NCBI RefSeq assembly: GCF_035634895.1
Contig: NZ_DASQCC010000031.1
Coordinates: forward strand, 37,477 to 101,476
Direction of reading: 5' to 3'
DNA: 64,000 nucleotides
Source: Actinophytocola sp035634895
GTDB lineage: Bacteria; Actinomycetota; Actinomycetes; Mycobacteriales; Pseudonocardiaceae
Shown here: piece after piece, positions 8,501 through 27,370 of the stretch
Position numbering within the stretch: position 1 is the first letter of the stretch
How the letters are laid out: every line of letters begins with the position of its first letter
Made by a program: the position numbers and the translations under genes
The notes under the pieces: generated by a model
What the model saw: only the letters and a program-made list of their open reading frames with translations
The model's database searches: none
Told to the model about the DNA's origin: nothing

Positions 8501-11500
8501 ACCGACGAGCGTGCCGGGGCCGACGCCCAGGTCCACCAGCCGGTGCGCGAGCCGGTTGGCGCGGGCCTCCAGTTCCGCGAACGTGAGTTCGGTCCGGCCG
8601 TCGCGCACCGCGACCGCGTCCGGCGTGGCGCGAACACGGTCCGCGAACAGCTCGTGCACGCACCGGACGTCGTCGTGCTCGACCTTCGAACCGTTCCAGC
8701 CGAGCAGCAGGGCGCGCTCGTCGGCGTGGAGCAGCGTCGCCACCGGCGCCGCCGGGTCGGTCGCGACCGCGTCGAGCAGGGTGGCCAGGTACCGGGCCAT
8801 CCGTTCCGCGGTGCCCTTCTCGAACAGGGCGGTGCTGTAGCTGACCGCGGCCACCAGCCTGCCGTCGTGCTCGGCGAAGTCGAAGCCGAGGTCGTAGGCG
8901 GCGTCCGCGCCACCCAGCGACAGCTCCTCGGTGGACAGTCCGGCGAACTCGACGCTCCCCGGCCGGTCGATGCCCATCGACACCATGACCTCGGCCAGCG
9001 GGTTACGGCTCGGCTCGCGTTCCGGGCGCAGCTCGTCGACCAGGCGGTCGAACGGCACGCTGTCGTGCTCGAACGCGCCGAGCACCGTCGACCGGACCTC
9101 GGCCAGCAACTCCGTGAACGGCCGGGCGATGTCCACCGTGGTGCGAAGGACGACCGTGTTGACGAAGAAGCCGACCAGTCGTTCCAACTCGGCGCGGTCG
9201 CGGCCGGAGGTCACGGTGCCGACCGCGATGTCCGCCTGCCCGCAGTAGCGTGCGAGCAGCACCTTGACGGCCGCGACGAGCACCATGTAGAGCGAGGCGT
9301 TGTGCCTGCCGGCCAACGCTTTCAGACCGTCGAGCACGGTGGGCGGGATGTCGGACACGATGCCGTCGGCCCGCGCCACCCGGACCGACGGACGCGGCCG
9401 GTCGGTCGGCAGGTTCAGCGGCGAGATACCGTCGAGCCGGTCCTGCCAGTACGCGAGGTCGTCGTTCGACGCGGCACTCGAACGCCTTTCGCGCTGCCAC
9501 ACCGCGTAGTCCGCGTAGCGCACCGGCAGCGGCGGCAGATCGGCCGGCCGGCCGCGCACCGCGGCGGTGTAGCAGGCGGCCAGGTCGGTCGCCAGCACGC
9601 CGGACGACCAGCCGTCGGTGACGATGTGGTGCATCACCAGTGCCAGCACGTGGTCCTGCTCGTCGAGCCGGACCAGCAGCGGCCGCAGCGCGGGCGCCGT
9701 CCGCAGGTCGAACGGCCGGTCCGCCTCCCGGCGCACTTCATTGTGTAGCGCGGCCTCCCGCTCGTTCACGGCCGGTAGGGACAGGTCGACGAACCGGGCT
9801 CGTACGTCGGCAGGCGGCAGGATCCGCTGTGCGCCGGCGCCCGCCACGGTGTCGAACGTCGTGCGCAGTGCCTCGTGGCGGGTGACCAGCCCGGTCAGCG
9901 CCGTGTTCAGCGCGTCGACGTCCAGCGCACCACGCAGGCGCAGCCCGAACACCGTGTTGTACTCGGCGCTCGCGGCGAACTCGTGGTGGAACCACAGGCG
10001 CTGCTGGGCGAACGACAGCGGCAGCGGCCCGTCGCCCGCCACGCGCGGGATCGTCTCCTCCGTGGACCGGTTGGCCGGTCCGGCTTCGCCGGCGGTCAGC
10101 GCCCGGGCGAGGTCGTGGATCGTCGGTGTCTCGAACAGCACGCGGGGCGACACGGACACGCCGAGACGTGCCCGCACGCGGGAGATCACCAGGATTCCGA
10201 CGATCGAGTCACCGCCTAGCTCGAAGAAGCTGTCCTCGACGCCGACGCGGTCCACCTCGAGGTCGAGCACCTCGGCCCAGATCTCGGCCAGCACGCGCTC
10301 GACCGGTGTGCTCGGCGCACGCCGGTCGACCACCGGCGCCGCCACCGAACCGGGATCGGGCAGGGCCTGCCGGTCCACCTTTCCGTTGGCGTTCAGCGGC
10401 ATCGTGCCCAACGTGACGAACTCCGACGGCACCAGGTAGCCGGGCACCCGCTCGATGAGGAACGCACGCAGCTCCGCGCCGCTCGGGGCGCCGACCACGT
10501 ACGCCACCAGCCGCCGGTCGCCGGGACGGTCCTCGCGGACGATCACGCTGACCTGCTCGACCCCGGGGCACCTCGAGAGCACGCTCTCGATCTCGCCGAG
10601 CTCGACCCGGAACCCGCGGACCTTGACCTGGTGGTCGGTGCGGCCCAGGTACCGCAGCTCGCCCTCCGCGGTCCAGCTCGCGCGATCGCCGGTGCGGTAC
10701 ATCCGGCGCCCGGTGTCGAACGGGTCGGCGACGAATCGCGCGGCCGTCAGGTCCACCCGGTCGTGGTATCCGCGCGCCAGCTGGACTCCCGCGAGGTACA
10801 GCTCCCCGGGCACCCCGGCCGGGACCGGCCGCAGGTACTCGTCGAGCACGTAGGCGCGGGTGTTCCACACCGGCACGCCGATCGGTGCCGGCCCAGCGCC
10901 GGGCCGGACCCTGTGGTGCGTCACGTCCACCGCGGTCTCGGTGGGGCCGTAGATGTTCGACAGCTCGACGTCGAGCAGCCCGAACAGCTTGTCCCGCAAC
11001 GGCTCCGGCAACGGCTCGCCGCCGGAGAAGACCTGCCGCAGCGCCGTGCACCCGGCGGCGGCCGGCTGGTCGAGGAACGCCCGCAGCAGCGGCGGCACGA
11101 AGTGAACGGTCGTGACGCGCTCGTCGCGGACCAGCCCGGCCAGGTACTCCGGGTCCTGCTGGCCGTCGGGCCTGGCGACCACGAGCGCAGCGCCGGCGAT
11201 GAGCGGACCGAAGATCTCCCACACGGACACGTCGAAGGTGTACGGCGTCTTGTGCAGCACCCGGTCACCCGGGCCGACCGGGTAGTCGGCCTGCATCCAC
11301 AGCAACCGGTTCACGATGGCCTCGTGCTCGACGAGCACCGCCTTGGGCAGGCCGGTCGACCCCGACGTGTACATCGCGTACGCCAGGTTCTTCGGGTGCA
11401 CGACGACTTCCGGCGGCGTCACGGGCTGGGCCGACACGTCGACGTCGACGTCGACCAGTCGCACCGGGCTGTCCGGCAGGCGTTCGCGAAGGTGGTCCTG

Positions 11501-14500
11501 AACCAGCACCAGCGGGCAGCCGGCGTCGCGGACCACGAACCCGAGCCGCTGCTCGGGGAGGGCGGGATCGAGCGGCAGGTAGGCGGCGCCCGCCTTGAGA
11601 ACCGCCAGCAGTGCCACCATCATCTCGATGCCACGCTCGACGCAGACACCCACCAGCACGTCCGGTCCGGCGCCGGACGACACGAGGTGGTGCGCGAGCC
11701 GGTTGGCCCGCGCGTCCAGTTCGGCGTAGCTGACGTCGCTGCCGTCGATCACCAGGGCGGTGGCGTCCGGCGTGCGGTTCACCTGCGCGGTGAACAGGTC
11801 CGCGACCGACCGTCCGGCCGGGTGGTCCACGGTGGTGTCGTTCCACTCGACCAGCACCCGTTCCCGCTCGGCGCCGGTGAGCAGCGGCAGGTCCGCGACC
11901 GTCTCGGCGGCGCCGGTGGACAGGGCGCCCAGCAGCGTCGTCAGCAGGCCGGCCAGCCCGTCGATGGTGTCGTCGTCGAACAGGCCCGGGTCGTAGCCCA
12001 GCGTCAGGTGCAGCGCGTCCTCGGTGTAGGCGTTGAGGATCAGCGGGTAGTTGGTGTGCTCGTCGCCGACGAACTCCCCCAGCGCCAACCCGTGGCGCCG
12101 CGCGGCGTCCGGGTCGTACGGGTAGTTCTTGAACACCACGATGCTGTCGAACAGGTTGCTGCCGCCGGGGACGTCGCTCCAGCCCTGCACCTGCGCCAGC
12201 GACACGAACCCGTACTGCTGGGCGTCGACCTGGGTTCGCTGGATCTCCCGCAACCACGGCGCCAGACGGTGTTCGCCGGCGACGTCGACGCGGACCGGCA
12301 GGGTGTTGACGAACAGGCCGACGATGCCGGCGGAGCCGGGCAGGTCCTCGGGGCGGCCGAACACGGTCGCGCCGAGGCACACGTCGCGTTCGCCGCTGTA
12401 CTGCCCGAGCAGCACCGACCAGGCGCCGAGCACCAGCGTGTTCACCGTGACATGGGCGTTCCTGGCGTAGGCGGACAGGTCGCGGGACTGCTCGACGGAC
12501 AGCCTCAGGTCGAGCTTGCGGGAGGACTGGGCCTCGTGCGCGCCGCGCCCGGCGGGTTCGGTCGGCAGCGGGGTCGGCGCCGGGAAACCCGCCAGGGCAC
12601 CGCGCCAGTGGGCTTTCGCGGCCTCGCGGTCCTGACCGGCGAGCCACTCGACGTAGTCACGGTACGGGCGGCGGGCCGCGGGGGTGCTCGTCGCGATGCC
12701 GCGCAGCCGCGCGTGGTGCTCGAAGACCTCCTGCAGCACCGCGGAGAAGCTCCACCCGTCCAGCATCATGTGGTGCGAGCTGATCATCAGCTGGACGCTG
12801 GTGTCGGTCAGCCGCACCACGCCCAGCCGCAGCAGTGGCGCCGTGGTGAGGTCCAGGTTCTCCTTCCGGTACGTCTCCCACAGCCGGCGGGTCTCCTCCT
12901 GCCTGGCCGGTTCGGACAGGCCACGGAGGTCGTGGCGGGTGACGGGCACGCGGACGTCGCGGTGCACGACCTGCAGCGGTGCCGAGACGTTCTCCCACAC
13001 CACGGCGCTGCGCAGGATCGGCGTGCGGTCCACCGTGAGCCGCCACGCCTCGACCAGCGCGTCCAGGTCGGTGACGCCGTCGAGGGTGAGCCCGAAGTGG
13101 CTGACGTAGGTGTCGCGGTCGTTCTCGGCCAGGGAGTGGAACAGCAGTCCGCTCTGCATGGGGGTGAGCGGGTAGATGTCCTCGACGTCCCGGCCGTCCC
13201 CGACCAGTCGATCCACAGTGGACTGATCGAGGTCGGCGAGCGGGAAGTCCGATGGGGTGGCGCCGCCCGAACCCGGTTCGGCGCAGTGCTCGACGATCCG
13301 GTCCAGTGCGGTGACGAGCCGGTCGGCGAGCCCGGCGACGGTTTCCTCGCGGTGCAGGTTCGCCGAGTAGGCGAGCTGGAACTCCAGTTCGTCGTCCCGG
13401 ACCATCGCGTTGATCTCGATCAGCGCCGGACGCCGCTGCGCGGGAGCGCGGTCGGTGCCGGGGTTGGCGCACCAGCCGGCGTACAGGCCACCCGCCTGCG
13501 CGGAGCTGGTCTCGATCCGGCCGAGGTAGTTGAACACCACCTGCGGGCGTGCGTGCCCCGGGTCGTCCGGGCGACGCAGGGCGCCGTGGCTCAAACCATT
13601 GCGGGGCACCGCACGCAGCTGTTCCTTGACCGACTTCAGGATGGTTCCCCAATCCTCGGCCGGGTCGACGTCGAGCACGACGGGGTAGTGCGTGGTGAAC
13701 CAGCCGACCGTGCGGCTCAGGTCGAGGTCGGCGAACAGCTCCTCGCGACCGTGGCCCTCCATCTCGACGGCGACCCGGTCCCCGCCGGTCCAGTCGGCCA
13801 ACACGGCGCTCAGTGCGCTGAGCAACACGTCGTTGATCTTCGTGCGGTACAGCTCGGGTACCCGCTGCGACAGGGCCTTCGTGCGGTGCGCGTCCATCCG
13901 GACCGACACGGTCCGCATTGTCTCGACGGTGTTCTCCCCCGCCCCGTCGACGGGCAGCGCGGGCGCCAGTGCCGCGGCCTGCTCGACGCGGCGCCAGTGG
14001 TCGAGGTCGTCGTCGAGGTTGCCCGCCGCCACGTGCTCGTCGAGGCGGCGGGCCCAGGTCTGGAAGGAGCTCGTCCGCGGGCCGAGGTCGATCTCCTGTC
14101 CCTGGCTCGCCTGGCAGTGGGCCGTGTCCAGATCGGACAGCAGGATGCGCCAGGACACTCCGTCGACCACCAGGTGGTGGACGGTGAGGAACAGCCGGGG
14201 CGCCCGGCCAGCACCGAGGGTGAAGAGCCGGGCCCGCAGCAGCGGGCCGGTGTCGAGCCGGAAGTCCGACTGCGCCTCGTGGATTGCCTGGCGCATCAGG
14301 GTGTCCTGCTCGTCCGCCGGGGCTGTGGTCAGGTCGACGTGGCGCAACACGTCGCCCGCCGCGGCGCCCGGGTGGTGCTGGCGCCAGCGGCCGTCGACCT
14401 GCGCGAACCGCAGGCCGAGCGCGTCGTGGCGGGCCAGCACCGCGGTGAGCGCGGCCCGCAGTGCGCCCACGTCGGGCTCGCCGGTCAGCTCGAGGAAGAC

Positions 14501-17500
14501 CGACTGGTTGAACGTGCTCAGGCTGTCGGTCAGCTCGGCGAAGCACCACCGCTGGATCGGGGTCAGCGGTACGTCGCCGCCGGTCTGCTCGTGCTCCTCG
14601 CCCGGCTCGTCGGCCACCATGATCTCGGCCGCCAGCGCGCCGATGGTCTGCACCCGGAACAGCTGCTTGGAGGTCATCTTCAGGCCGGCGCGTCCGGCCT
14701 GCCACACCACGAGGATCGACTGGATCGAGTCGCCGCCGAGCTCGAAGAAGTTGTCGTCGACGCCGAGCCGGTCGACGTCGACGGCCAGCACGTCCGCCCA
14801 GATGGCGGCGAGCGTGCGTTCGATGTCGGTGCGGGGCGCCACCCGGGCGCCGTCGGTGCCGCCCTGGTAGGACGGCGCGGGCAGGGCCGCCCGGTCGACC
14901 TTTCCGCTGGCGGCCAGCGGAAGCGTGGTCATCGGCACGAACGCGGCGGGCACCATGTACTCCGGCGTCCGCCGCCCCACGTGGTCGCGCAGGTCGTCCT
15001 CGGTCGGCGCGGCGCCGTCCTCGGCGACCACATACGCCACGAGGCGCCGGTCACCCGGGCGGTCCTCGCGGACGGTCACCGCGACCTGCGCGACCGCCGG
15101 GTGCGCGGCCACCGCGGCCTCGACCTCGCCGAGCTCGATGCGGTAGCCCCGGATCTTGACCTGGTCGTCGCCGCGGCCCAGGTACTCCAGGTTTCCGTCC
15201 CGGCCCCAGCGGACGAGGTCACCGGTGCGGTACATGCGTTCGCCGGGCACACCGAACGGGGAGGCGACGAACCGCTGCGCGGTCAGCTCGGGGCGGTGGT
15301 GATAGCCCCGCGCGAGCTGCGGGCCGAACAGGTACAGCTCGCCGACCGCGCCCCTCGGCACCCGCCGCAGATAGCGGTCCAGCACGGCGATCCTGTTCCC
15401 GCCCATGGCCTTGCCGATCGACACCGCGCCCTGGGCGAGCGGCGCTCCCGGCTCGGCGCGGAACGCCACGCAGCCGACGGTGGCCTCGGTCGGACCGTAC
15501 TCGTTGGTCACCCCGACGTCCGGGTGGCGGTCGCGCCACGACCGGAGGCCGTCGGAGAACAGGGCCTCGCCGCCGATCACGAGGTCCGTCGCGGGTGAGA
15601 GCTCGTCCGGCAGGGTCAGCAGGATGGCCAGGTGCGCGGGTGTCACCTTCGCGAACGACGGTCGCCGCCAGCCCGCCGGCAGTGTGGTCGTGCCGCCGTC
15701 CAGGTCGCCGACGACGATCCGGCCGCCCGCGACCAGCGGGCCCCACAGGGTGGTGACGGTCAGGTCGAAGGAGATCGATGAGTGCAGCAGCGAGACACCG
15801 GCCAGGCCCGGATAGTCGCGAACGCAGTTCGCGAGGTACGCGGCGAGCTGACGGCGCTCGATCATGACGCCCTTGGGCACGCCGGTCGAGCCGGACGTGT
15901 AGATCGCGTACGTGAGGTTCGCCGGACCGGTCCGGCGGGCCGGCGCGGTGGTGGGGTGGGTGGCGATCTCGGGCCGGTCCCCGTCGACGGACACGACGTG
16001 CGCCGAGGTGAGGGGAAGTTCGGTGCGGAGGGCTTCCTGGGTCAGCAACACCGTGACACCGGCGTCGGCCAGCACGAACCGCAGCCGGTCGGCCGGGTCG
16101 CTCGGCGCGAGCGGCACGTAGCAGCCACCGGCCTTCAGCACGCCCAGCATCGCGACGAGCAGGTCGATCCCGCGGTCGGCGAGCACGGCCACCATCGCGT
16201 CCGGTCCGACACCGTGCTCGGCGAGATGGTGGGCGAGCTGGTTGGCACGGTTGTCCAGCTGCCGGTAGGTGATCACGTCCGTGCCGGCCTCGACGGCCAC
16301 CGCGTCCGGTGCGTGCCGGACCCGCTCGGCGAACAGGTCCAGCACGTCCGGCGCCGCGGGCGGCGGAGCCGCTGCCCAGCCGTCGGCCAGCGATGCCGGT
16401 TCGGCCTGGACCTGGAGTGTCGACAGTGGACGGACCGGGTTCGACACGACGTCGCCCAGCAGGTGGGCGAGGTCGCGGCCCATCCGCTCGATGGTGTCGA
16501 CCGTGAACAGGTCGGTGCTGTACTCGAAGTAGCCGACCAGGCCGCCGGCCCGCTCCTCGAAGTCGAGCGTGACGTCCATCTTCGCGATCACCGCGGGCGG
16601 GCGGAGCTCCTCGACCCGCAGGCCCGGCAGGTCGAACCCGCCCTCGTCGGCGTTGTGCAGGTTGACCATCACCTGCACGAGCGGCGGGCGGCTCGGGTCC
16701 CGCTCCGGGTGCAGCGCCTCGACCAGCCGCAGGAACGGCACCTCGTCGTTGGCGAACGCGTCGAGCGCGGTCGACCGGACGGTGCCGAGGTGCTCGGCGA
16801 ACGACCGGGACTCGTCCACGTCGCACCGCATCACGACGGTGTTGACGAAGAAGCCGATCAGGTTCTCCAACTCCGGCCGGTGCCGCCCGGAGGTCGACGT
16901 GCCGACCGCGATGTCGCGCTGACCGGAGTAGCGGGCGAACAGGATCTGCGCGGCGGCGACCAGCACCATGTAGAGCGTGGTCCCGTGCTCGCGGCCGATC
17001 AGCCTGAGGCGCGAGCACACCGTCTCGGGGATCGTGAACGTGTGCACCGCGCCGGCCGAGGTACGCACGGGCGGGCGCGGCGAGTCGGTCGGGAGCTCCA
17101 GCGGCGACAGGCGGTCCAGCCGCGTGCGCCAGTAGGCGAGCTGCGTGTCCAGATCGCCGTTCGCGAGCCGGTCACGTTGCCAGCACGCGAAGTCCGCGTA
17201 CTGCACGGACAGTTCCGGCAGCCCGGCGTCGTGCCCGGCCACCGCGGCGGCGTACAGGGCGTTGATCTCGCCGGTGAGCACACCCATCGACCAGCCGTCG
17301 CAGACGATGTGGTGCAAGCTGAGCACCAGCACGTGCTCCTGCCGGTCCAGGCGCACCACCTTTGCGCGGAACAGGGGGCCTCGCCGCAGGTCGAACGGAC
17401 GTTCCACCTCCGCCGCGAGCACGCGGTCCACCGCGGCCGGGCGTTCGGTCGCCGGCAGGCCGGACAGGTCCTCGACGGCCACCTCGACCGGCTCGTCCGC

Positions 17501-17851
17501 CACGTGCACCACCTGCACGCCGCGTCCGTCGACCGAGTCGAACGTCGTGCGCAGCGACTCGTGCCGCGCGACCAGCCCGGCGACCGCGTGCCGCAGCGCG
17601 GCAAGGTCCAGCCTTCCGCGCAGCCGCACGGCCTGCACGACGTTGTAGTCCACGCCATCCGGCTCGAAGTCGTAGGCGAACCACAGCCGCTGCTGCGCCG
17701 GCGACAGCGGCATCGCCCCGTCGCGGGGGGCTCGGGGGATGCCGCTGTCGCCCTCGGCCTCGGCCGCGGCACCCGCCAGCCGCTGCCGAAGCAGGTCCTG
17801 AAGGTGTTGGGGCAGAGCCGTCGTACGGTCGTCCCGCGAGAATGTGCTCAT
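5531..17851 (-). CDS. Trimodular NRPS, modules 4–6 (C-A-T-E / C-A-T / C-A-T-E)
   Basis: About 4106 residues. Rough order: C4 50–480 (HHIVCDG near 180), A4 490–985, T4 with LGGDS near 1040, E4 with HHLVVDG near 1227, C5 1560–1990 (HHMMLDG near 1697), A5 2000–2485, T5 near 2545, C6 2610–3040 (HHIVTDG near 2744), A6 3050–3550, T6 near 3614, E6 with HHLVVDG near 3800. Ten-residue codes read by eye: A4 DLTKVGEVGK (asparagine), A5 DVWHFGIVDK (serine-like, but Gly at 301), A6 GVFVLGAVDK or, if the tenth residue is read literally, T instead of K. A6 lacks the Asp235 that holds the alpha-amine, and its A10 motif reads SGTVDR instead of GKVDR. C5 is of the DCL type (YPLTPMQSG); C4 and C6 are of the LCL type (LSxAQQRLWF). 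There is no thioesterase. The ATG at 17851 is preceded by GGAAGAGAG; a GTG at 17905 overlapping the previous stop is an alternative. An N-terminal helix (LPQHLQDLLRQRL) may dock to NRPS 1. Confidence 0.96.
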   Translation of the reverse strand: MSTFSRDDRTTALPQHLQDLLRQRLAGAAAEAEGDSGIPRAPRDGAMPLSPAQQRLWFAYDFEPDGVDYNVVQAVRLRGRLDLAALRHAVAGLVARHESLRTTFDSVDGRGVQVVHVADEPVEVAVEDLSGLPATERPAAVDRVLAAEVERPFDLRRGPLFRAKVVRLDRQEHVLVLSLHHIVCDGWSMGVLTGEINALYAAAVAGHDAGLPELSVQYADFACWQRDRLANGDLDTQLAYWRTRLDRLSPLELPTDSPRPPVRTSAGAVHTFTIPETVCSRLRLIGREHGTTLYMVLVAAAQILFARYSGQRDIAVGTSTSGRHRPELENLIGFFVNTVVMRCDVDESRSFAEHLGTVRSTALDAFANDEVPFLRLVEALHPERDPSRPPLVQVMVNLHNADEGGFDLPGLRVEELRPPAVIAKMDVTLDFEERAGGLVGYFEYSTDLFTVDTIERMGRDLAHLLGDVVSNPVRPLSTLQVQAEPASLADGWAAAPPPAAPDVLDLFAERVRHAPDAVAVEAGTDVITYRQLDNRANQLAHHLAEHGVGPDAMVAVLADRGIDLLVAMLGVLKAGGCYVPLAPSDPADRLRFVLADAGVTVLLTQEALRTELPLTSAHVVSVDGDRPEIATHPTTAPARRTGPANLTYAIYTSGSTGVPKGVMIERRQLAAYLANCVRDYPGLAGVSLLHSSISFDLTVTTLWGPLVAGGRIVVGDLDGGTTTLPAGWRRPSFAKVTPAHLAILLTLPDELSPATDLVIGGEALFSDGLRSWRDRHPDVGVTNEYGPTEATVGCVAFRAEPGAPLAQGAVSIGKAMGGNRIAVLDRYLRRVPRGAVGELYLFGPQLARGYHHRPELTAQRFVASPFGVPGERMYRTGDLVRWGRDGNLEYLGRGDDQVKIRGYRIELGEVEAAVAAHPAVAQVAVTVREDRPGDRRLVAYVVAEDGAAPTEDDLRDHVGRRTPEYMVPAAFVPMTTLPLAASGKVDRAALPAPSYQGGTDGARVAPRTDIERTLAAIWADVLAVDVDRLGVDDNFFELGGDSIQSILVVWQAGRAGLKMTSKQLFRVQTIGALAAEIMVADEPGEEHEQTGGDVPLTPIQRWCFAELTDSLSTFNQSVFLELTGEPDVGALRAALTAVLARHDALGLRFAQVDGRWRQHHPGAAAGDVLRHVDLTTAPADEQDTLMRQAIHEAQSDFRLDTGPLLRARLFTLGAGRAPRLFLTVHHLVVDGVSWRILLSDLDTAHCQASQGQEIDLGPRTSSFQTWARRLDEHVAAGNLDDDLDHWRRVEQAAALAPALPVDGAGENTVETMRTVSVRMDAHRTKALSQRVPELYRTKINDVLLSALSAVLADWTGGDRVAVEMEGHGREELFADLDLSRTVGWFTTHYPVVLDVDPAEDWGTILKSVKEQLRAVPRNGLSHGALRRPDDPGHARPQVVFNYLGRIETSSAQAGGLYAGWCANPGTDRAPAQRRPALIEINAMVRDDELEFQLAYSANLHREETVAGLADRLVTALDRIVEHCAEPGSGGATPSDFPLADLDQSTVDRLVGDGRDVEDIYPLTPMQSGLLFHSLAENDRDTYVSHFGLTLDGVTDLDALVEAWRLTVDRTPILRSAVVWENVSAPLQVVHRDVRVPVTRHDLRGLSEPARQEETRRLWETYRKENLDLTTAPLLRLGVVRLTDTSVQLMISSHHMMLDGWSFSAVLQEVFEHHARLRGIATSTPAARRPYRDYVEWLAGQDREAAKAHWRGALAGFPAPTPLPTEPAGRGAHEAQSSRKLDLRLSVEQSRDLSAYARNAHVTVNTLVLGAWSVLLGQYSGERDVCLGATVFGRPEDLPGSAGIVGLFVNTLPVRVDVAGEHRLAPWLREIQRTQVDAQQYGFVSLAQVQGWSDVPGGSNLFDSIVVFKNYPYDPDAARRHGLALGEFVGDEHTNYPLILNAYTEDALHLTLGYDPGLFDDDTIDGLAGLLTTLLGALSTGAAETVADLPLLTGAERERVLVEWNDTTVDHPAGRSVADLFTAQVNRTPDATALVIDGSDVSYAELDARANRLAHHLVSSGAGPDVLVGVCVERGIEMMVALLAVLKAGAAYLPLDPALPEQRLGFVVRDAGCPLVLVQDHLRERLPDSPVRLVDVDVDVSAQPVTPPEVVVHPKNLAYAMYTSGSTGLPKAVLVEHEAIVNRLLWMQADYPVGPGDRVLHKTPYTFDVSVWEIFGPLIAGAALVVARPDGQQDPEYLAGLVRDERVTTVHFVPPLLRAFLDQPAAAGCTALRQVFSGGEPLPEPLRDKLFGLLDVELSNIYGPTETAVDVTHHRVRPGAGPAPIGVPVWNTRAYVLDEYLRPVPAGVPGELYLAGVQLARGYHDRVDLTAARFVADPFDTGRRMYRTGDRASWTAEGELRYLGRTDHQVKVRGFRVELGEIESVLSRCPGVEQVSVIVREDRPGDRRLVAYVVGAPSGAELRAFLIERVPGYLVPSEFVTLGTMPLNANGKVDRQALPDPGSVAAPVVDRRAPSTPVERVLAEIWAEVLDLEVDRVGVEDSFFELGGDSIVGILVISRVRARLGVSVSPRVLFETPTIHDLARALTAGEAGPANRSTEETIPRVAGDGPLPLSFAQQRLWFHHEFAASAEYNTVFGLRLRGALDVDALNTALTGLVTRHEALRTTFDTVAGAGAQRILPPADVRARFVDLSLPAVNEREAALHNEVRREADRPFDLRTAPALRPLLVRLDEQDHVLALVMHHIVTDGWSSGVLATDLAACYTAAVRGRPADLPPLPVRYADYAVWQRERRSSAASNDDLAYWQDRLDGISPLNLPTDRPRPSVRVARADGIVSDIPPTVLDGLKALAGRHNASLYMVLVAAVKVLLARYCGQADIAVGTVTSGRDRAELERLVGFFVNTVVLRTTVDIARPFTELLAEVRSTVLGAFEHDSVPFDRLVDELRPEREPSRNPLAEVMVSMGIDRPGSVEFAGLSTEELSLGGADAAYDLGFDFAEHDGRLVAAVSYSTALFEKGTAERMARYLATLLDAVATDPAAPVATLLHADERALLLGWNGSKVEHDDVRCVHELFADRVRATPDAVAVRDGRTELTFAELEARANRLAHRLVDLGVGPGTLVGVCLERDADAMTTLLAVLTAGGAFLPLDPEYPARTLSELVDEAGVPLVITSARLWDRVPATDATVIDLESLRGNANGGPVTPPRTAVTPGDLAYVVYTSGSTGRPKGVMIEHRNVHHIMRAWDSRYGLTELRPRCLSVSPFGVDLFFGDFLLSAMFGGAMVICPPETLTDPTALLDLAAASRAQLMVTVPGLAKALAREHEHRGGLATLRLLLVGSEGWRSSDCAEIIRRLGPDTGVYNAYGATETTVDATAFHARAGSVGDTALVPIGEPLDNTAVYVLDEHRRLVPVGVTGELYVGGDCVARGYWHRPDLTAERFVDDPFAAPGGRMYRTGDLGRWRADGTLEFLARDDDQLQIRGFRVEPAQIEAALVAHPRVALAAASTWRDDANRVRLAGYVVPIPGATTDAGELRAFLAERLPGYAVPSAIVPLTELPMTPSGTVDRRALPAPSHADLGLGEHVAPGSEVERRLVALWAEVLGLDSGRVGIRDNFFDLGGDSVLSLHLVFKLRQAGLHVTAKDLFLHQTVEQLATVVRAGEENAAEQDEVTGEVPLTPVQHEFLYGEPASPHHFTQSVLVELTPDLDDKALRTAFDTLLGHHDALRMRFEHRDGVWRQYNAPFAPAEILTVHDLSTVPERDQRSAMDRLAAEADAGFDLATGPLVKALLFDVGAGQSPFLFVTVHHLVVDGVSWQILIDDLATAYGHAIDGVPASLSTKTSSLRQWSHRLVEHVASGALDEEVAYWTGLPPAEPLPVDGAGPALIGSTERVSISLGEDETDLLLRQAPSVFRTRVNDLLLSGLAWALTRWTGRDQVLIDVEGHGREALFDDVDLTRTTGWFTTVYPVALTVPAGEDDWRTLARSVRRQLAAIPGNGLGYGALRHLSPAGTPGAALAGQPMPDIVFNYHGQVDQAMNVTDSVLYQRFHDPIGRSQAPGERSSHLLSVVGGVRAGRLELDCNYSADVHDRATITRLAEDFLAGLRAITRHVGGDRP

Positions 17852-17901
17852 CGCTCTCTTCCACTCGGATTCGGCGGGTGGTGTCGACTCAGGAGTTCCC
17901 G

Positions 17902-27315
<9,414 letters not shown>

Positions 27316-27370
27316 TGCGAGTCCTTCCTCTGTTCCAGATGTCACGGCCGGTGGCGTTCGGACGGAGCGC

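Noticed and set aside
10631..15598. A plus-strand open frame of 1655 codons, and similar very long plus-strand frames at 5552–9748, 15782–18364, 17362–20061 and 20065–27462
   Set aside because: They lie antisense to NRPS modules, are full of Arg, His, Gln and Gly with no domain, and are the usual by-product of GC-rich coding on the other strand.
27316..27345. GTG start at 27345 for NRPS 1
   Set aside because: No ribosome-binding site precedes it, whereas AGGAAGGA stands six bases before the GTG at 27315.
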